A stretch of 64,000 nt of DNA from Streptomyces sp. GS7 (GCF_009834125.1 NZ_CP047146.1:6317501-6381500); one strand, 5' to 3'. Positions 8,545 through 17,456 are shown, counted from the first letter of the stretch. Notes: generated from the letters alone by a model not told the origin. Numbers and translations are program-made.

Positions 8545-8919
8545 ATGACCAACCAGCAGCAGGAACAGCAGGAACAACGGATGCAGGTTGAGCAGATCGA
8601 GGTGAGCTTCGACCTGTTCGCCCCCGACACGGCCCCCTCCGCACTCCGGTCCCGCGCCGAAGCATGGCGGCGCCTGGCCCACGACCTGAAGACCACGATC
8701 GAGGCCCGGGACCAGGAGGTCACCCGCCTCGGCGACAACTGGACCGGCGCGGCCTCCGACACCTTCCACGCCCGCTGGAGCCACACCAAAGAGAAGGCGG
8801 AGAAGGTCCTGCCGCACTTCGCCGCCGTCGCCGAGCAGCTGGACCACACAGCCGACGCCATCCAGAAGGCCAACGCAGAGCACGTTCATCGCCAGGGGCC
8901 GGTCGGGGGCCACTCATGA
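8545..8919 (+). CDS. WXG100-family (ESAT-6-like) protein
   Basis: A 124-residue helical hairpin protein. The hallmark turn is DNWTGAASDTF (W-x-G), between a helix of EAWRRLAHDLKTTIEARDQE type and a long C-terminal helix. WXG100 proteins are usually exported as dimers by type VII secretion systems. A glutamine-rich head (NQQQEQQEQ) precedes the domain. The stop overlaps the start of the next gene (ATGA), so the set is co-translated. Confidence 0.8.
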   Translation: MTNQQQEQQEQRMQVEQIEVSFDLFAPDTAPSALRSRAEAWRRLAHDLKTTIEARDQEVTRLGDNWTGAASDTFHARWSHTKEKAEKVLPHFAAVAEQLDHTADAIQKANAEHVHRQGPVGGHS

Positions 8920-10007
8920 CACACGAGCACTTCACCGTGCACCCGGACAAACTCCGGGCGCTGTCCGAGGACTTCACGCACACGGGCGACCGGCTCGGCG
9001 AACAGGTCACACGCTTCGCCGACAAGGCGGAGAACGTGGACGACGCGTTCGGAGTGCTCAGCGAATCCACCGAAGCCCTGGCGAAATACGTGGAAATGAC
9101 GAAGGCCACGGTGCACAGCCTCCAGCAGCTCCGTCAGCAACTGGCGGGATACGCCGGCGGACTCGACCACTCGGCGGCCGGATACGAGTACACCGACGCA
9201 CAGCACACGGCCATGACTCAGCACATGCCCCGCGGCGGTGAGGTTGAGTCGGGAGCAGGGGGAGGATCGGGAACGGTGCGCTGGGAGCAGACGGTGGTGA
9301 CAGGACGTCACCGAGTGGGCGGGCCACGCCTCGTACCGCAGCGGCGCCACCGGCGCTGGCTGCGGCCGGGCGGCCCCGGGACCCCGGAGCGTAGGCTGGT
9401 CGTCCTGCTGCTGATTCCGCCGTCCGCGCCCACTCTGCTCGTTGCCGGGGCGGTAGCGCCGTTCGGTTGGATGCTGCTGTTCGCGGTCATCCTGGGGGCC
9501 GTCGCCGTCACCGGTCTGGCCGTGGCGGTGTTCTGGGCATTGCCGTCGCCGTCGCCGGCTCCGGACCCACCGGGGGTGCTGCTGTTGCTGATATTCGGCC
9601 TGGTGCTCGCCCCTCTGGTGCTGGCCGCGAAGGCGTCGCATGCCCATGTGCTGGAGGTGCGCGGGATGACACGGCCCGCCGTCGTCGCGCGGGTCGTCGA
9701 GCACCACGGGAAGTACACCTCGTACGAGTGCGTCCTGCGTTACGGAGAAGGGGCCCAGGGGCCGGGGAGCGTCTCCTGCGAGGAGGATGACCGGGTCGGT
9801 GACGAAGTGCGGGTTGTCTGGGATCCCGAGGGGGCGGTCAAACCGGAATTCGAGCGGGATGTGGGGGACGCGTCGTCCCACGCGGACTTCGCCGTGGCCG
9901 CGGATCTCCTGGTGATGTGCTTGGCCGATGGGGTGGTTGCCGTGGGATTCGTGAAGCGGCACACGGATGCCCGCCGCCGTGCCGCGGCAACTCCCGGCGG
10001 CACCTGA
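8916..10007 (+). CDS. EspC-like domain fused to a membrane protein
   Basis: ATG at 8916 overlaps the previous stop. Residues 1-105 repeat the pattern of the first gene in the operon (MTHEHFTVHPDKLRALSEDF, FADKAENVDDAFG, YVEMTKATVHSLQQL). A basic, glycine-rich linker leads to two hydrophobic segments (about 160-200 and 215-235), then a soluble tail with ECVLRYGEG, EEDDRVGDEVRVVWDPEG and KPEFERDVGD, and possibly a final hydrophobic stretch. Joining a secretion-substrate-like domain to a membrane protein is unusual and might reflect loss of a stop codon between two genes. A decayed copy of the tail lies at 14215-14567. Confidence 0.65.
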   Translation: MTHEHFTVHPDKLRALSEDFTHTGDRLGEQVTRFADKAENVDDAFGVLSESTEALAKYVEMTKATVHSLQQLRQQLAGYAGGLDHSAAGYEYTDAQHTAMTQHMPRGGEVESGAGGGSGTVRWEQTVVTGRHRVGGPRLVPQRRHRRWLRPGGPGTPERRLVVLLLIPPSAPTLLVAGAVAPFGWMLLFAVILGAVAVTGLAVAVFWALPSPSPAPDPPGVLLLLIFGLVLAPLVLAAKASHAHVLEVRGMTRPAVVARVVEHHGKYTSYECVLRYGEGAQGPGSVSCEEDDRVGDEVRVVWDPEGAVKPEFERDVGDASSHADFAVAADLLVMCLADGVVAVGFVKRHTDARRRAAATPGGT

Positions 10008-10123
10008 GCCGTTGCGCGCGGCGCTGCGCCTACCTCATGCGGCGCACCCACCACGTCACGCTGTCGCAACACACCACCGCACCGTCCCGCCGCCCGATGC
10101 GGCCGGGCCGGAGAAAGAGCGGA

Positions 10124-10402
10124 TGACCTACCCGCCCCGTCCCGCGCCGACCGCTGCGTCGGTCCCCCTCATCGCCGTCCTGCTCCCCGTCGGCGGGGCG
10201 CCGGCACCCCCGGGATGGCTGGGGTGCCCGGGGGCTGATCCTCGGCGGTGGTGTGGGGCTGATCGCGGCGGTGATGGCGCTGTCTCCGCCCTCTCTCGCG
10301 CTGCGCCTGGTCGTCATGCTGCTGATACGCGCCCACCTCGACGGACGATGCGGCGCGCACCTCCGGACGGTTGTGCAGGGGGATCGGTATTGTCCGCCGT
10401 AA
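10124..10402 (+). pseudogene. Small membrane protein gene, frameshifted
   Basis: An ATG at 10124 opens a proline-rich head (MTYPPRPAPTAASVPLIAVL) that soon loses protein character. In another frame from about 10215, GLILGGGVGLIAAVMAL and LALRLVVMLLI look like membrane helices and end at 10402. Together they resemble one short two-helix protein with a frameshift. I cannot name a family. Confidence 0.4.
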
Positions 10403-10448
10403 GGCACCTGGCCTGCAGCGTAACTGCCCGTGCGGAGGAAGGATCACC

Positions 10449-12419
10449 ATGGCCGATCGCCGGCACGGAAGTGCGTCGGACGGCGGGTCCGCGTCGCGGT
10501 CACCGGGGGCTCGTGGTCCGAGTGCGCACGACACGGTGCGTCTTGGGCTGGTGATCGGTGCTCTCGGGGTGGTCTTCGGTGACATCGGGACCAGTCCGAT
10601 CTACACGCTCCAGACCGTGTTCAACCCGAGCGACCCGCATCCGGTCCCGGTCGCCACGGAGAACGTGTACGGGGTGGTGTCGCTGGTGTTCTGGTCGGTG
10701 GTCATCATCGTCCTGGTCACCTATGTGCTGCTGGCGATGCGCGCCGACAACGACGGTGAGGGCGGCATCATGGCGCTGATCACCCTGCTGCGACGGTCCG
10801 GCTCATCGCGGGGCCGGCGGTCCACCGCCGTACTGGCCGCGTTGGGCATCTTCGGGGCGTCGCTGTTCTTCGGCGACAGCATGATCACCCCGGCGATCTC
10901 GGTGCTGTCCGCGGTCGAGGGGCTCAAGGTCGTCGAGTCGTCACTGGAGAGCGTCGTCGTGCCGGTCACCGCGGTGATCATCGTGCTGCTGTTCCTGGTT
11001 CAGCGCAGGGGATCCGCGGCGGTGGGCCGACTGTTCGGACCGGTGATGATCGTCTGGTTCGTGGCCATCGGAGCGTGCGGCGTGGCCGCCATCGCCGACC
11101 ACCCGCAGATCCTCAGAGCGCTGTCACCGAGCTACGCCCTGGGGTTCCTGGTCGGTCACTTCGGCACCGCGTTCTTCGCGCTGGCCGCGGTCGTGCTCGC
11201 GGTCACCGGCGCCGAAGCGCTCTACGCGGACATGGGGCACTTCGGCCGCCGGTCGATCACCCGTGGCTGGCTGGTCCTCGTCTTCCCCGCGTGCGTACTG
11301 AGCTACCTCGGTCAGGGCGCGCTGATCCTCGCCGACCCGCACAACGTCAGCAGCCCGTTCTTCCTGCTCGTTCCCGCCTGGGGACGGCTGCCGATGGTCG
11401 TTCTGGCCACGGCCGCGACGGTGATCGCCTCCCAAGCGGTGATCACCGGCGCATATTCGGTCGCCTCTCAGGCGGCCCAGCTCGGCTACCTGCCGAGGCT
11501 GCGCATCGCGTACACCTCCGAGTCCACCATGGGCCAGATCTATGTTCCCTGGATCAACTGGCTGTTGATGGTGTCGGTGCTCACCCTGGTCTTCGCCTTC
11601 CGCAGCTCCACGGCCCTGGCCTTCGCGTTCGGGATGGCGGTCACCGGAACCATCACCATCACCACCCTGCTGTTCTTCTGCGTCGCCCGGGCACGGTGGG
11701 GCACGCCGGTGTGGCTGGTCGCCGTCGGCGCGAGCGTGCTGCTCTTCGTGGACCTGCTGTTCGTGGCGGCCAACGTGACCAAGCTCGTCCACGGCGCGTG
11801 GCTGCCGCTGCTGATCGGTATCACCGCGTTCACCGTCATGACGACCTGGCAGCGCGGGCGCGAGACCGTCACCGCGGAGCGAGCACGGCACGAAGGCCCG
11901 TTGCGGGAGTTCGTCGACCAGCTCCACAGCGGGCAGATGCCGGCACTCCGGGTCCCCGGCACCGCCGTCTTCCTCAACCGGGGGAAGCAGACCGCGCCAC
12001 TGGCCATGCGGGCCAACGTCGAGTACAACCACGTACGGCACGAGCAGGTCGTGATCCTGTCCATCGAGACCGAGCCGGTGCCCCGGGTCCCGGCCGACCA
12101 GCGGATCACCGTCGACGACCTCGGCTACGCCGACGACGGAATCCTCCACGTCACCGCCCGGTTCGGCTACATGGAAACACCGGACGTGCCGGGCGCGATG
12201 GCGATGCTCGACCCGGCCGAAACCGAGGGGCGGTTGCAGCTCGACCAAGCGACCTACTTCCTGTCGAAGATCGAGCTCCGGCGGGGGAAGACCCCGACGA
12301 TGGCGCTCTGGCGCAAGCGGCTGTTCATCGCCACCTCCTACATCACGGCCGACGCCGCCGAGTACTTCGGCCTCCCCCGTGACCGGACAGTCATCATGGG
12401 CTCGCACATCGAGGTATAG
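10449..12419 (+). CDS. kup: Low-affinity potassium transporter Kup
   Basis: Proton-coupled potassium uptake across the cytoplasmic membrane. The 656-residue protein starts at ATG 10449 after AGGAAGG. The signature VVFGDIGTSPIYTLQTVF is at about residue 45, about 12 membrane helices follow to near residue 460, and a soluble C-terminal domain of about 190 residues completes the protein, matching the family length. DNDGEGGIMAL and GASLFFGDSMITPAISVLSA are other Kup landmarks. No operon partner is evident. Confidence 0.95.
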   Translation: MADRRHGSASDGGSASRSPGARGPSAHDTVRLGLVIGALGVVFGDIGTSPIYTLQTVFNPSDPHPVPVATENVYGVVSLVFWSVVIIVLVTYVLLAMRADNDGEGGIMALITLLRRSGSSRGRRSTAVLAALGIFGASLFFGDSMITPAISVLSAVEGLKVVESSLESVVVPVTAVIIVLLFLVQRRGSAAVGRLFGPVMIVWFVAIGACGVAAIADHPQILRALSPSYALGFLVGHFGTAFFALAAVVLAVTGAEALYADMGHFGRRSITRGWLVLVFPACVLSYLGQGALILADPHNVSSPFFLLVPAWGRLPMVVLATAATVIASQAVITGAYSVASQAAQLGYLPRLRIAYTSESTMGQIYVPWINWLLMVSVLTLVFAFRSSTALAFAFGMAVTGTITITTLLFFCVARARWGTPVWLVAVGASVLLFVDLLFVAANVTKLVHGAWLPLLIGITAFTVMTTWQRGRETVTAERARHEGPLREFVDQLHSGQMPALRVPGTAVFLNRGKQTAPLAMRANVEYNHVRHEQVVILSIETEPVPRVPADQRITVDDLGYADDGILHVTARFGYMETPDVPGAMAMLDPAETEGRLQLDQATYFLSKIELRRGKTPTMALWRKRLFIATSYITADAAEYFGLPRDRTVIMGSHIEV

Positions 12420-12479
12420 GCGCGCCGGTCACCGAAGTGCGAGGGGATGCGAGCAGTGGCCACGCCTGTACGGGATGCG

Positions 12480-12785
12480 CGCCTGCAATGCGGTCGCGCC
12501 CTCACCTCGGCCTCCTCCAGGCGCGCGAAGGCGGCGCTGAGGCCGCAGAGTTGGGACGCGCCGATGCCTGCCGTGGCGATCAGCTTGCCGGTGGCGGCCT
12601 GTGCGTCTTCGGCGGTGCGGCCGTGGACGAGGCCGGTGGCACCGCGCTCGGCGAGCCGGCAGGCAGTCTCTGGGACGGAGGGCCGAGCAGAAGCCGGTCG
12701 CTGTTCACGTCACCGTCAAATGCACGGCCACTCGCGGCTGCAAGAGGTCGTCCACGGCTCTTGATGCACCTCTGATGAGCTGCCG
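12480..12785 (-). pseudogene. Decayed, inverted copy of the SDR gene at 14883
   Basis: On the minus strand, CRLAERGATGLVHGRTAED, AQAATGKLIATAGIGASQLC and FARLEEAE follow residues 25-75 of the SDR at 14883 almost exactly. The DNA upstream (GCTCATCAGAGGTG, then GTGAACAGCG) also resembles the region upstream of that gene (about 14585-14680). Everything beyond about 75 codons is gone and the GxxxGxG loop is lost. This is an inverted partial duplication, now non-functional. Confidence 0.75.
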
Positions 12786-12890
12786 GCATGACTGCGACAG
12801 CGCCCTCTTGGGCGGCGCGGGCCGTCAGGGTTCCGTCAGGCGCCGGGCGGATGTCCGGCTGTCCCACTGTGGGCTCCGTAGGGTGGCGGC

Positions 12891-13853
12891 GTGCGGGGGA
12901 TATGGCGTCTCGGCTGCTGGTCGGCGTTGGTGGTGCTGCTGGCGCTGGGTCTCAACATCTATGCCGGAATCCGGCTGGGGACCTATTTCGGCGGCGACCG
13001 GGCCACCGCGACCCTGGCGCACTGTCATATGTCCAAGGGGACCCAGATGTGCCGGGCCGACTGGGTCCTGCCCGACGGTCGCCGGGGCAGCGGCGGGATT
13101 GAGGTGGGCCAGACCGACACGGAGGGAGAGAGCATCCCCGTACGGGTCGGTGCCGGGGGCGTCATCGACCACCGTCCCGGGAACCCGCCGGCCATTGCCT
13201 TCCTACCCGGTGTGCTGACTCTGCTGGCGGTGGTAGTTCCTGGGGCTCGGGTGCTGCTGGGGCGGCTGTGGCGCCGCCGAGTCGGGCTGCGACTCCTGAG
13301 GACTGCCGCACCGGGCACGCAGCTGGTGTCCGACACGACGCTGACCGACCGGGCCGGCGTTACCCGGGCTGTCCTGCGCAGTGGCCATCCGGGCCCGGGA
13401 TTCCGCCCCTCGGCGCTGGTCACCGATGTGGTGGAGCCGGACGGGCTCCGGTACCGGCTGCAGCGCGGCCTCACCCTCCGGGTGCCCGTGGACACCGTGG
13501 TCTTCGCCCCTGGGTCGATGCCTACGGTGCCCCTCGCCGTGCTCAGCAAGACGGACGGCCGGGCAACCCACGTGGACATCTTCGACGGCCAGGGGATCCA
13601 GCTGGGCGTTCTCCGTCCCGCCAAAGGCTCCTGGGCGGGTGCGCACGAGGCCGTAGGACCGCTCGGCGAGACCGTCGGCCTTGTCGTCCTCGAACCCGGC
13701 CGCCGATCCGCGGTCTGTGCCCCCATGCCCGCCGCCCCCGAGCCCCTGAGGGCGGCCATGCTCGCCTTCGCGGTCATGGGCAGCAGGCGCGTGCCGCTGA
13801 GGGTGGCGCAGGAGGACGGTGACTGGAACGCCCGATACGGCATACACGGCTGA
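12891..13853 (+). CDS. Two-TM membrane protein of unknown function
   Basis: 320 residues from GTG 12891. The first hydrophobic helix (SALVVLLALGLNIYAGI) is near residue 20 and the second (FLPGVLTLLAVVVPGARVLL) near residue 115. Between them is an extracellular segment with two cysteines (AHCHMSKGTQMCRADW), probably a disulfide, and the cytoplasmic tail is about 200 residues. The general plan, two helices with a small outer loop and a beta-rich tail, resembles the membrane part of the protein at 8916, but I see no shared motif. Function unknown. Confidence 0.7.
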   Translation: MRGIWRLGCWSALVVLLALGLNIYAGIRLGTYFGGDRATATLAHCHMSKGTQMCRADWVLPDGRRGSGGIEVGQTDTEGESIPVRVGAGGVIDHRPGNPPAIAFLPGVLTLLAVVVPGARVLLGRLWRRRVGLRLLRTAAPGTQLVSDTTLTDRAGVTRAVLRSGHPGPGFRPSALVTDVVEPDGLRYRLQRGLTLRVPVDTVVFAPGSMPTVPLAVLSKTDGRATHVDIFDGQGIQLGVLRPAKGSWAGAHEAVGPLGETVGLVVLEPGRRSAVCAPMPAAPEPLRAAMLAFAVMGSRRVPLRVAQEDGDWNARYGIHG

Positions 13854-13929
13854 GGGACGCCTGCCATGTCCGGGACGAGGGCCGCGAGGCGGCGGAGGTA
13901 GGCCAGGTTGCGGCCGGACTCACCGCCGG

Positions 13930-14215
13930 TTCGGTCGTGGCTGGGCTCCGCTCGCCGCGCGGTGGCAGTGGATGAGCGTGACCGCCATCGCACGCTCGCC
14001 CACGCCCGAGGCGAAGCGTTTGATCGACTGGGCGCGGACGTCGCCGGCCACGAACACTCCGGGGACGCTGGTTTCGAGGAGGAGCGGGGCGCGTTCCAGG
14101 GGCCAGGAAGGTGGGGCGACGGAGCCGCTTCGGGTCAAGGCAGTCGGGGCCGGTCAGGACGAAGCCGTGGGGGTCACACCGGATGAGGTCCCGCACCGAG
14201 TCGGTGCGCGTACGG
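13930..14215 (-). pseudogene. FAD oxidoreductase (thioredoxin-reductase-like) 3' relic
   Basis: The minus strand encodes RAPLLLETSVPGVFVAGDVR followed by AQSIKRFASGVGERAMAV. This is the C-terminal FAD-binding end of thioredoxin-reductase-like proteins (the GDVR motif). A neighbouring frame gives CDPHGFVLTGPDCL from just upstream in the same family. No N-terminal dinucleotide-binding domain is present, so this is a frameshifted fragment of roughly the last 90 residues. Confidence 0.75.
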
Positions 14216-14567
14216 GCGCGACTGCACGGTCCACTACGGGAGTTCCGCCAAGGCGGCGACCGACGCCGTCGGCTGCGGCGACGATGACCGGGTGGGCGAC
14301 CACGTGAAGGTGGCGCGGGACCCTGGGGAACTGATCGCACCGGAATTCGACGGGCGGGTGCGTGCTTCCCGGGCCGGCGACATGGCCGAGAACCTCGCCA
14401 CTACCGACCCCACCGGCAGCTACACCGACAGCAAGCTGCGTCGCGAGCGCCACCGGGCGATTCGCCGCGAGTCTTCCGCCGCACCTCGCCGGGACCGCTG
14501 TGACGGTGGCGGCCGCGAAGCGCAACCGGCGCACGTCCGTGAACCGAGCACCCCGGCGGGGCGGTGA
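14215..14567 (+). pseudogene. Fragment related to the membrane-protein tail at 8916
   Basis: The frame reads GCGDDDRVGDHVKVARDPGE, then APEFDGRVRA. This parallels the stretch EEDDRVGDEVRVVWDPEG and KPEFERDVGD of the protein at 8916-10007. Nothing of its secretion-like or membrane domains precedes it. It is a decayed paralogue fragment pressed against the oxidoreductase relic. Confidence 0.6.
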
Positions 14568-14882
14568 GGGTGTCCGGGAAGCCCGGCTCATCAGGGGTGT
14601 GTCAAAAGCATTGCGGCCCTCTTGAAGGCGGGTGCCGGGCGGAATTTGATGGAGCTGTGAACAGCGCCTGGCTCCTTCTCGACCGACCGCCTCATCCGGC
14701 GGCCCCGTGTCGTGCGCCGCGCTGCCCGGAGACCTCCGCCTCACGCTGAGACGTCTTCCGCATTCGGACGGGGCGCCCTGACCTCATCGGGCGCCCCGCC
14801 TCTTTGTGCACCCGTACGCCATGGCCCTGAGCGGCCAATCTGGCGCACTCGACCCCTTCTGCCCTCTTCCCGTGAATGGATC

Positions 14883-15692
14883 ATGTCCGTCTTCGACCTT
14901 TCCTCCCGTACCGTCCTGGTGACCGGTGCCACCTCCGGCATCGGCTTCGAAACCGCCCGACAGCTTGCCGAACGCGGGGCCACCGTCCTCGTGCACGGCC
15001 GCACCGCCGAGGCAGCGCAGGCAGCCACCGACCGGCTCGTCGCCACCGCGGGCATCAACGCCTCGCAACTGTGCGCGTTCTGCGCGGACTTCACGCGTCT
15101 TGAGGAGGTCGAGACGATGGCCCGCCGCGTCCTCGCCGACCACCCGCGGCTGGACGTCCTGGTCAACAACGCCGCCACCGCCGCCCCCGAGCGCCACACC
15201 CTCACCCCCGACGGCAACGAGATCGCCCTCCAGGTCAACTTCCTCTCCCACTACCTGCTGACCTGCCTCCTGGAACCGGCCCTTGCCCGTGAGCCCGGCG
15301 GACGCGTCGTCAACGTCTCCTCCTCGCTGCACCGCACCGCCTCCATCCAGTGGAGCGACCCCCAGCGCGCCCGCCGCTACTCCCGGCTCGCCGCCTACGC
15401 CCAGTCGCAGCTCGCGCTCACCGTCTTCGCCGCCGACCCCCGGGTCACGGCGGTCTCCGTCCACCCGGGCGTCTGCGAGACGGACCTGCTGTCCCTCTAC
15501 GGCATCGAGGGCAGCACCGCGGCACAGGGCGCGGCCCATGTGGTCCGGCTGTGCAACCCGGCCATCGATGTCATCAACGGCGCCTACTACGACCGCGACA
15601 AGCGCGTCGAGCCGGCGCCCGCCGCCACCGGGGACCGCACCGTCAGGCGCCTCAGCAAACTCGCCGACCAGCTCGTCGGCCAGCACGCCTGA
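14883..15692 (+). CDS. Short-chain dehydrogenase with altered active site
   Basis: A 269-residue NAD(P)-dependent Rossmann protein: TGATSGIG cofactor loop at residue 15, NNAA near 90, and a serine-rich VVNVSSSLH strand. The catalytic Y-x-x-x-K reads YAQSQ: the lysine that lowers the tyrosine pKa is replaced by glutamine (CAG, one base from AAG). The family here is the retinol-dehydrogenase-like type. The protein may have lost oxidoreductase activity or may only bind cofactor. An inverted, decayed copy of its 5' part lies 2.2 kb upstream. The unit continues with a tiny basic ORF and a GNAT gene on the same strand. Confidence 0.85.
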   Translation: MSVFDLSSRTVLVTGATSGIGFETARQLAERGATVLVHGRTAEAAQAATDRLVATAGINASQLCAFCADFTRLEEVETMARRVLADHPRLDVLVNNAATAAPERHTLTPDGNEIALQVNFLSHYLLTCLLEPALAREPGGRVVNVSSSLHRTASIQWSDPQRARRYSRLAAYAQSQLALTVFAADPRVTAVSVHPGVCETDLLSLYGIEGSTAAQGAAHVVRLCNPAIDVINGAYYDRDKRVEPAPAATGDRTVRRLSKLADQLVGQHA

Positions 15693-15755
15693 GCCACACC
15701 ACCGGCTGAGGCGCCATCAGGCGGACTCCCGTAAAACGAAAGGCACATACGTCCC

Positions 15756-15833
15756 ATGTCCAAGCGCGCCCGCAAGAAGAAGGCCCGCCGTAAGAAGAAG
15801 GCCAACCACGGCAGCAAGGCCGGTCAGAGCTGA
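15756..15833 (+). CDS. 25-residue very basic protein, bL37-like
   Basis: A micro-ORF starting MSKRARKKKARRKKK and continuing KANHGSKAGQS. More than half of its residues are Lys or Arg. From memory, the arrangement S/AKRxRKK-x-RR...KANHG resembles the small actinobacterial 50S protein bL37. It lies 63 bases after the SDR gene and 67 before the GNAT gene. No strong Shine-Dalgarno sequence is visible. If it is bL37, this may be one of several copies. Chance coding is possible but unlikely, given the uniform composition and correct stop. Confidence 0.55.
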   Translation: MSKRARKKKARRKKKANHGSKAGQS

Positions 15834-15900
15834 ATCACCGGGTGGGGCGGCGCTCAGCCGCCCCGCCCGTGCACCCCGCGAGCACCACAAGGAGCCCCCC

Positions 15901-16677
15901 GTGATCGAGCTCTCCCCCACACAAGCCACCGCTGTGTCCCACTGGTTCACTGCCGGGCCCCCTGGGACGAAGGCCCTGGCCGAACACGCGCTGACCCCGG
16001 GAGCCGGTCGCTGGTGGACCGACCGTCCCGTCGCCCCCCGAGCCGTCGCGGTGGCCTGCGCCGACCACCTGCTGCTCCGCGGCGAACCAACCGCCTTGGC
16101 CCCGCTCGCGCTCGCCCCGTTCGCCGCGCACTACGTCCAGGCGCCGGCCCGCTTCCTCCCCCTGCTGAGCTCCGCGTTCGACGGCCTCGTGCCGTGGGAG
16201 CGCATGGGGTACGTCCACCGCGTTCCCGTGTTGCCGCCGCGCCCGTCCCGCGGGGTGACGGTGCGTCGGTTGACGGCCGCGGATGCTCCCGCGGTTGCCG
16301 CGCTGGGACCCGAGTCGGCCTGGATTCACGCCAGTTGGGGCGGCTCAGCCGGCCTCGCCGCCTCCGGTCACGGCTGGGCGGCCTTCGCGAAGGACCGTGT
16401 GCTCGCGATGGCCTGCACGTACTTCCGCGGCAGCGCATACGAGGACATCGCCTGTCTCACTGTCCCCGAACACCGCCGCCAGCGCCTCGCACTGGCCTGT
16501 GTCGCCGCCCTGTGCCAGGACATCGCCGCCCGCGGCCACACCCCCAGCTGGACCTGCTCCCGCGACAACCGCCCCAGCCGGCTCCTCGCCTGGACGGCCG
16601 GCTTCCGCCTCGAGCACGAGTACGTCCACTACCGCACCGGGCGGCCCGCCCGCCCCGTCGCAGGGCTTGCTGCCTGA
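15901..16677 (+). CDS. GNAT-family N-acetyltransferase
   Basis: 258 residues from GTG 15901, with AAGGAG seven bases before it. The N-terminal half (to about 125) is an extra helical region. The C-terminal half carries the GNAT fold: VRRLTAADAPAVAALG, FAKDRVLAMACTYF (beta 4) and ACLTVPEHRRQRLALACVAA, the last being the acetyl-CoA loop although its Q/RxxGxG/A is degenerate (RRQRLA). The C-terminal part, SWTCSRDNRPSRLLAWTAGF, resembles amino-acyl-group GNATs. Substrate unknown. Confidence 0.8.
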   Translation: MIELSPTQATAVSHWFTAGPPGTKALAEHALTPGAGRWWTDRPVAPRAVAVACADHLLLRGEPTALAPLALAPFAAHYVQAPARFLPLLSSAFDGLVPWERMGYVHRVPVLPPRPSRGVTVRRLTAADAPAVAALGPESAWIHASWGGSAGLAASGHGWAAFAKDRVLAMACTYFRGSAYEDIACLTVPEHRRQRLALACVAALCQDIAARGHTPSWTCSRDNRPSRLLAWTAGFRLEHEYVHYRTGRPARPVAGLAA

Positions 16678-16702
16678 GCACCACCGACGTCGAGGAGTCC
16701 TT

Positions 16703-16816
16703 TTGAAGACACGCCGCATCCCCCTCACCACCCTCGCGTCGGCGAAGGTCCTCAATGGCGGCCACGAACTGTCCCGGTTCCCGGGCGCTGTGCGTCAGGT
16801 GCGGACCGGCTTGTAG
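16703..16816 (+). CDS. 37-residue hypothetical peptide
   Basis: TTG at 16703 follows GAGGAG at a good distance. The product, KTRRIPLTTLASAKVLNGGH and onward to a C-terminal VRTGL, has normal amino-acid balance. It starts 25 bases after the GNAT gene on the same strand and ends two bases before the converging next gene. It could be a small protein of this operon or the surviving N-terminus of a longer lost gene. I recognise no family. Confidence 0.35.
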   Translation: MKTRRIPLTTLASAKVLNGGHELSRFPGAVRQVRTGL

Positions 16817-16817
16817 A

Positions 16818-17456
16818 TCACTCCGGCGAGCGGAGAGAGAACGGCCATCCCAGGGCCTCGTAAAGCGCCCGGCCGTCCATGCTCGCTGCGAGCACGCCCG
16901 CCGTGGCGCCGCGCGCCGTCGCGGCGTTCGCCAGCGTGTGCATCACCAGTGTGCCCAGCCCCCGGCGCCGGTGGGCGGGATCGGTCTTGACCCGGTCGAC
17001 GACCGCGGTCTCGCCGGTGGCCGCGATCTGTCCGCGTGCGGCGGGGTACCCGTCGTGGCTGAGGACCCGTACGCAGGTGACGGCCTCGTGCGTTTCGGTC
17101 GTGACACGGTAGCCGCAGGGAGGTTGTTCCGTGCCCGGTTGCAGATCGGCAGCCAGCAGAAAGGCGGGGTTCTGGCTGTCCGGGACCCAGGCCGCGCCGA
17201 TCCACGAGACCAGCGTCTCCAAGGGCATCAACGCCTTTATTCGGGTGCCGGGTGCGCCGGTGCTGCAGGCCACGGTGCGGACGGTCACCTCGTCGGTGTC
17301 AATCAGCACGTGGCGGGTTGTGTGGTTCGGGAGGCCGACATCGACGCGGAGGCCCCAGGTTTCCTCCACCGGCGGGGGTGTTCGCCGGGAGACGGTCCAG
17401 CCCGCCACCCAGGCCCTGGCGAGATCCGGCAACTGCTGTGCTGTGCCCGTGTTCAC
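16818..17456 (-). CDS. GNAT-family N-acetyltransferase
   Basis: A 212-residue protein. The C-terminal half has the acetyl-CoA signature VKTDPAHRRRGLGTLVMHTL (R-R-x-G-x-G) and the usual helix and strand after it (ARGATAGVLAASMDGRALYE, then LGWPF). The N-terminal half is an extra domain (SWIGAAWVPDSQNPAFLLAA). It converges on the 37-residue ORF with only a two-base gap. Substrate unknown. Confidence 0.85.
   Translation of the reverse strand: MNTGTAQQLPDLARAWVAGWTVSRRTPPPVEETWGLRVDVGLPNHTTRHVLIDTDEVTVRTVACSTGAPGTRIKALMPLETLVSWIGAAWVPDSQNPAFLLAADLQPGTEQPPCGYRVTTETHEAVTCVRVLSHDGYPAARGQIAATGETAVVDRVKTDPAHRRRGLGTLVMHTLANAATARGATAGVLAASMDGRALYEALGWPFSLRSPE

Noticed and set aside
11075..12382. Long rightward and leftward ORFs inside kup
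   Set aside because: They are alternative frames of kup with extreme Arg/Gly/Pro content; kup motifs and length are fully accounted for.
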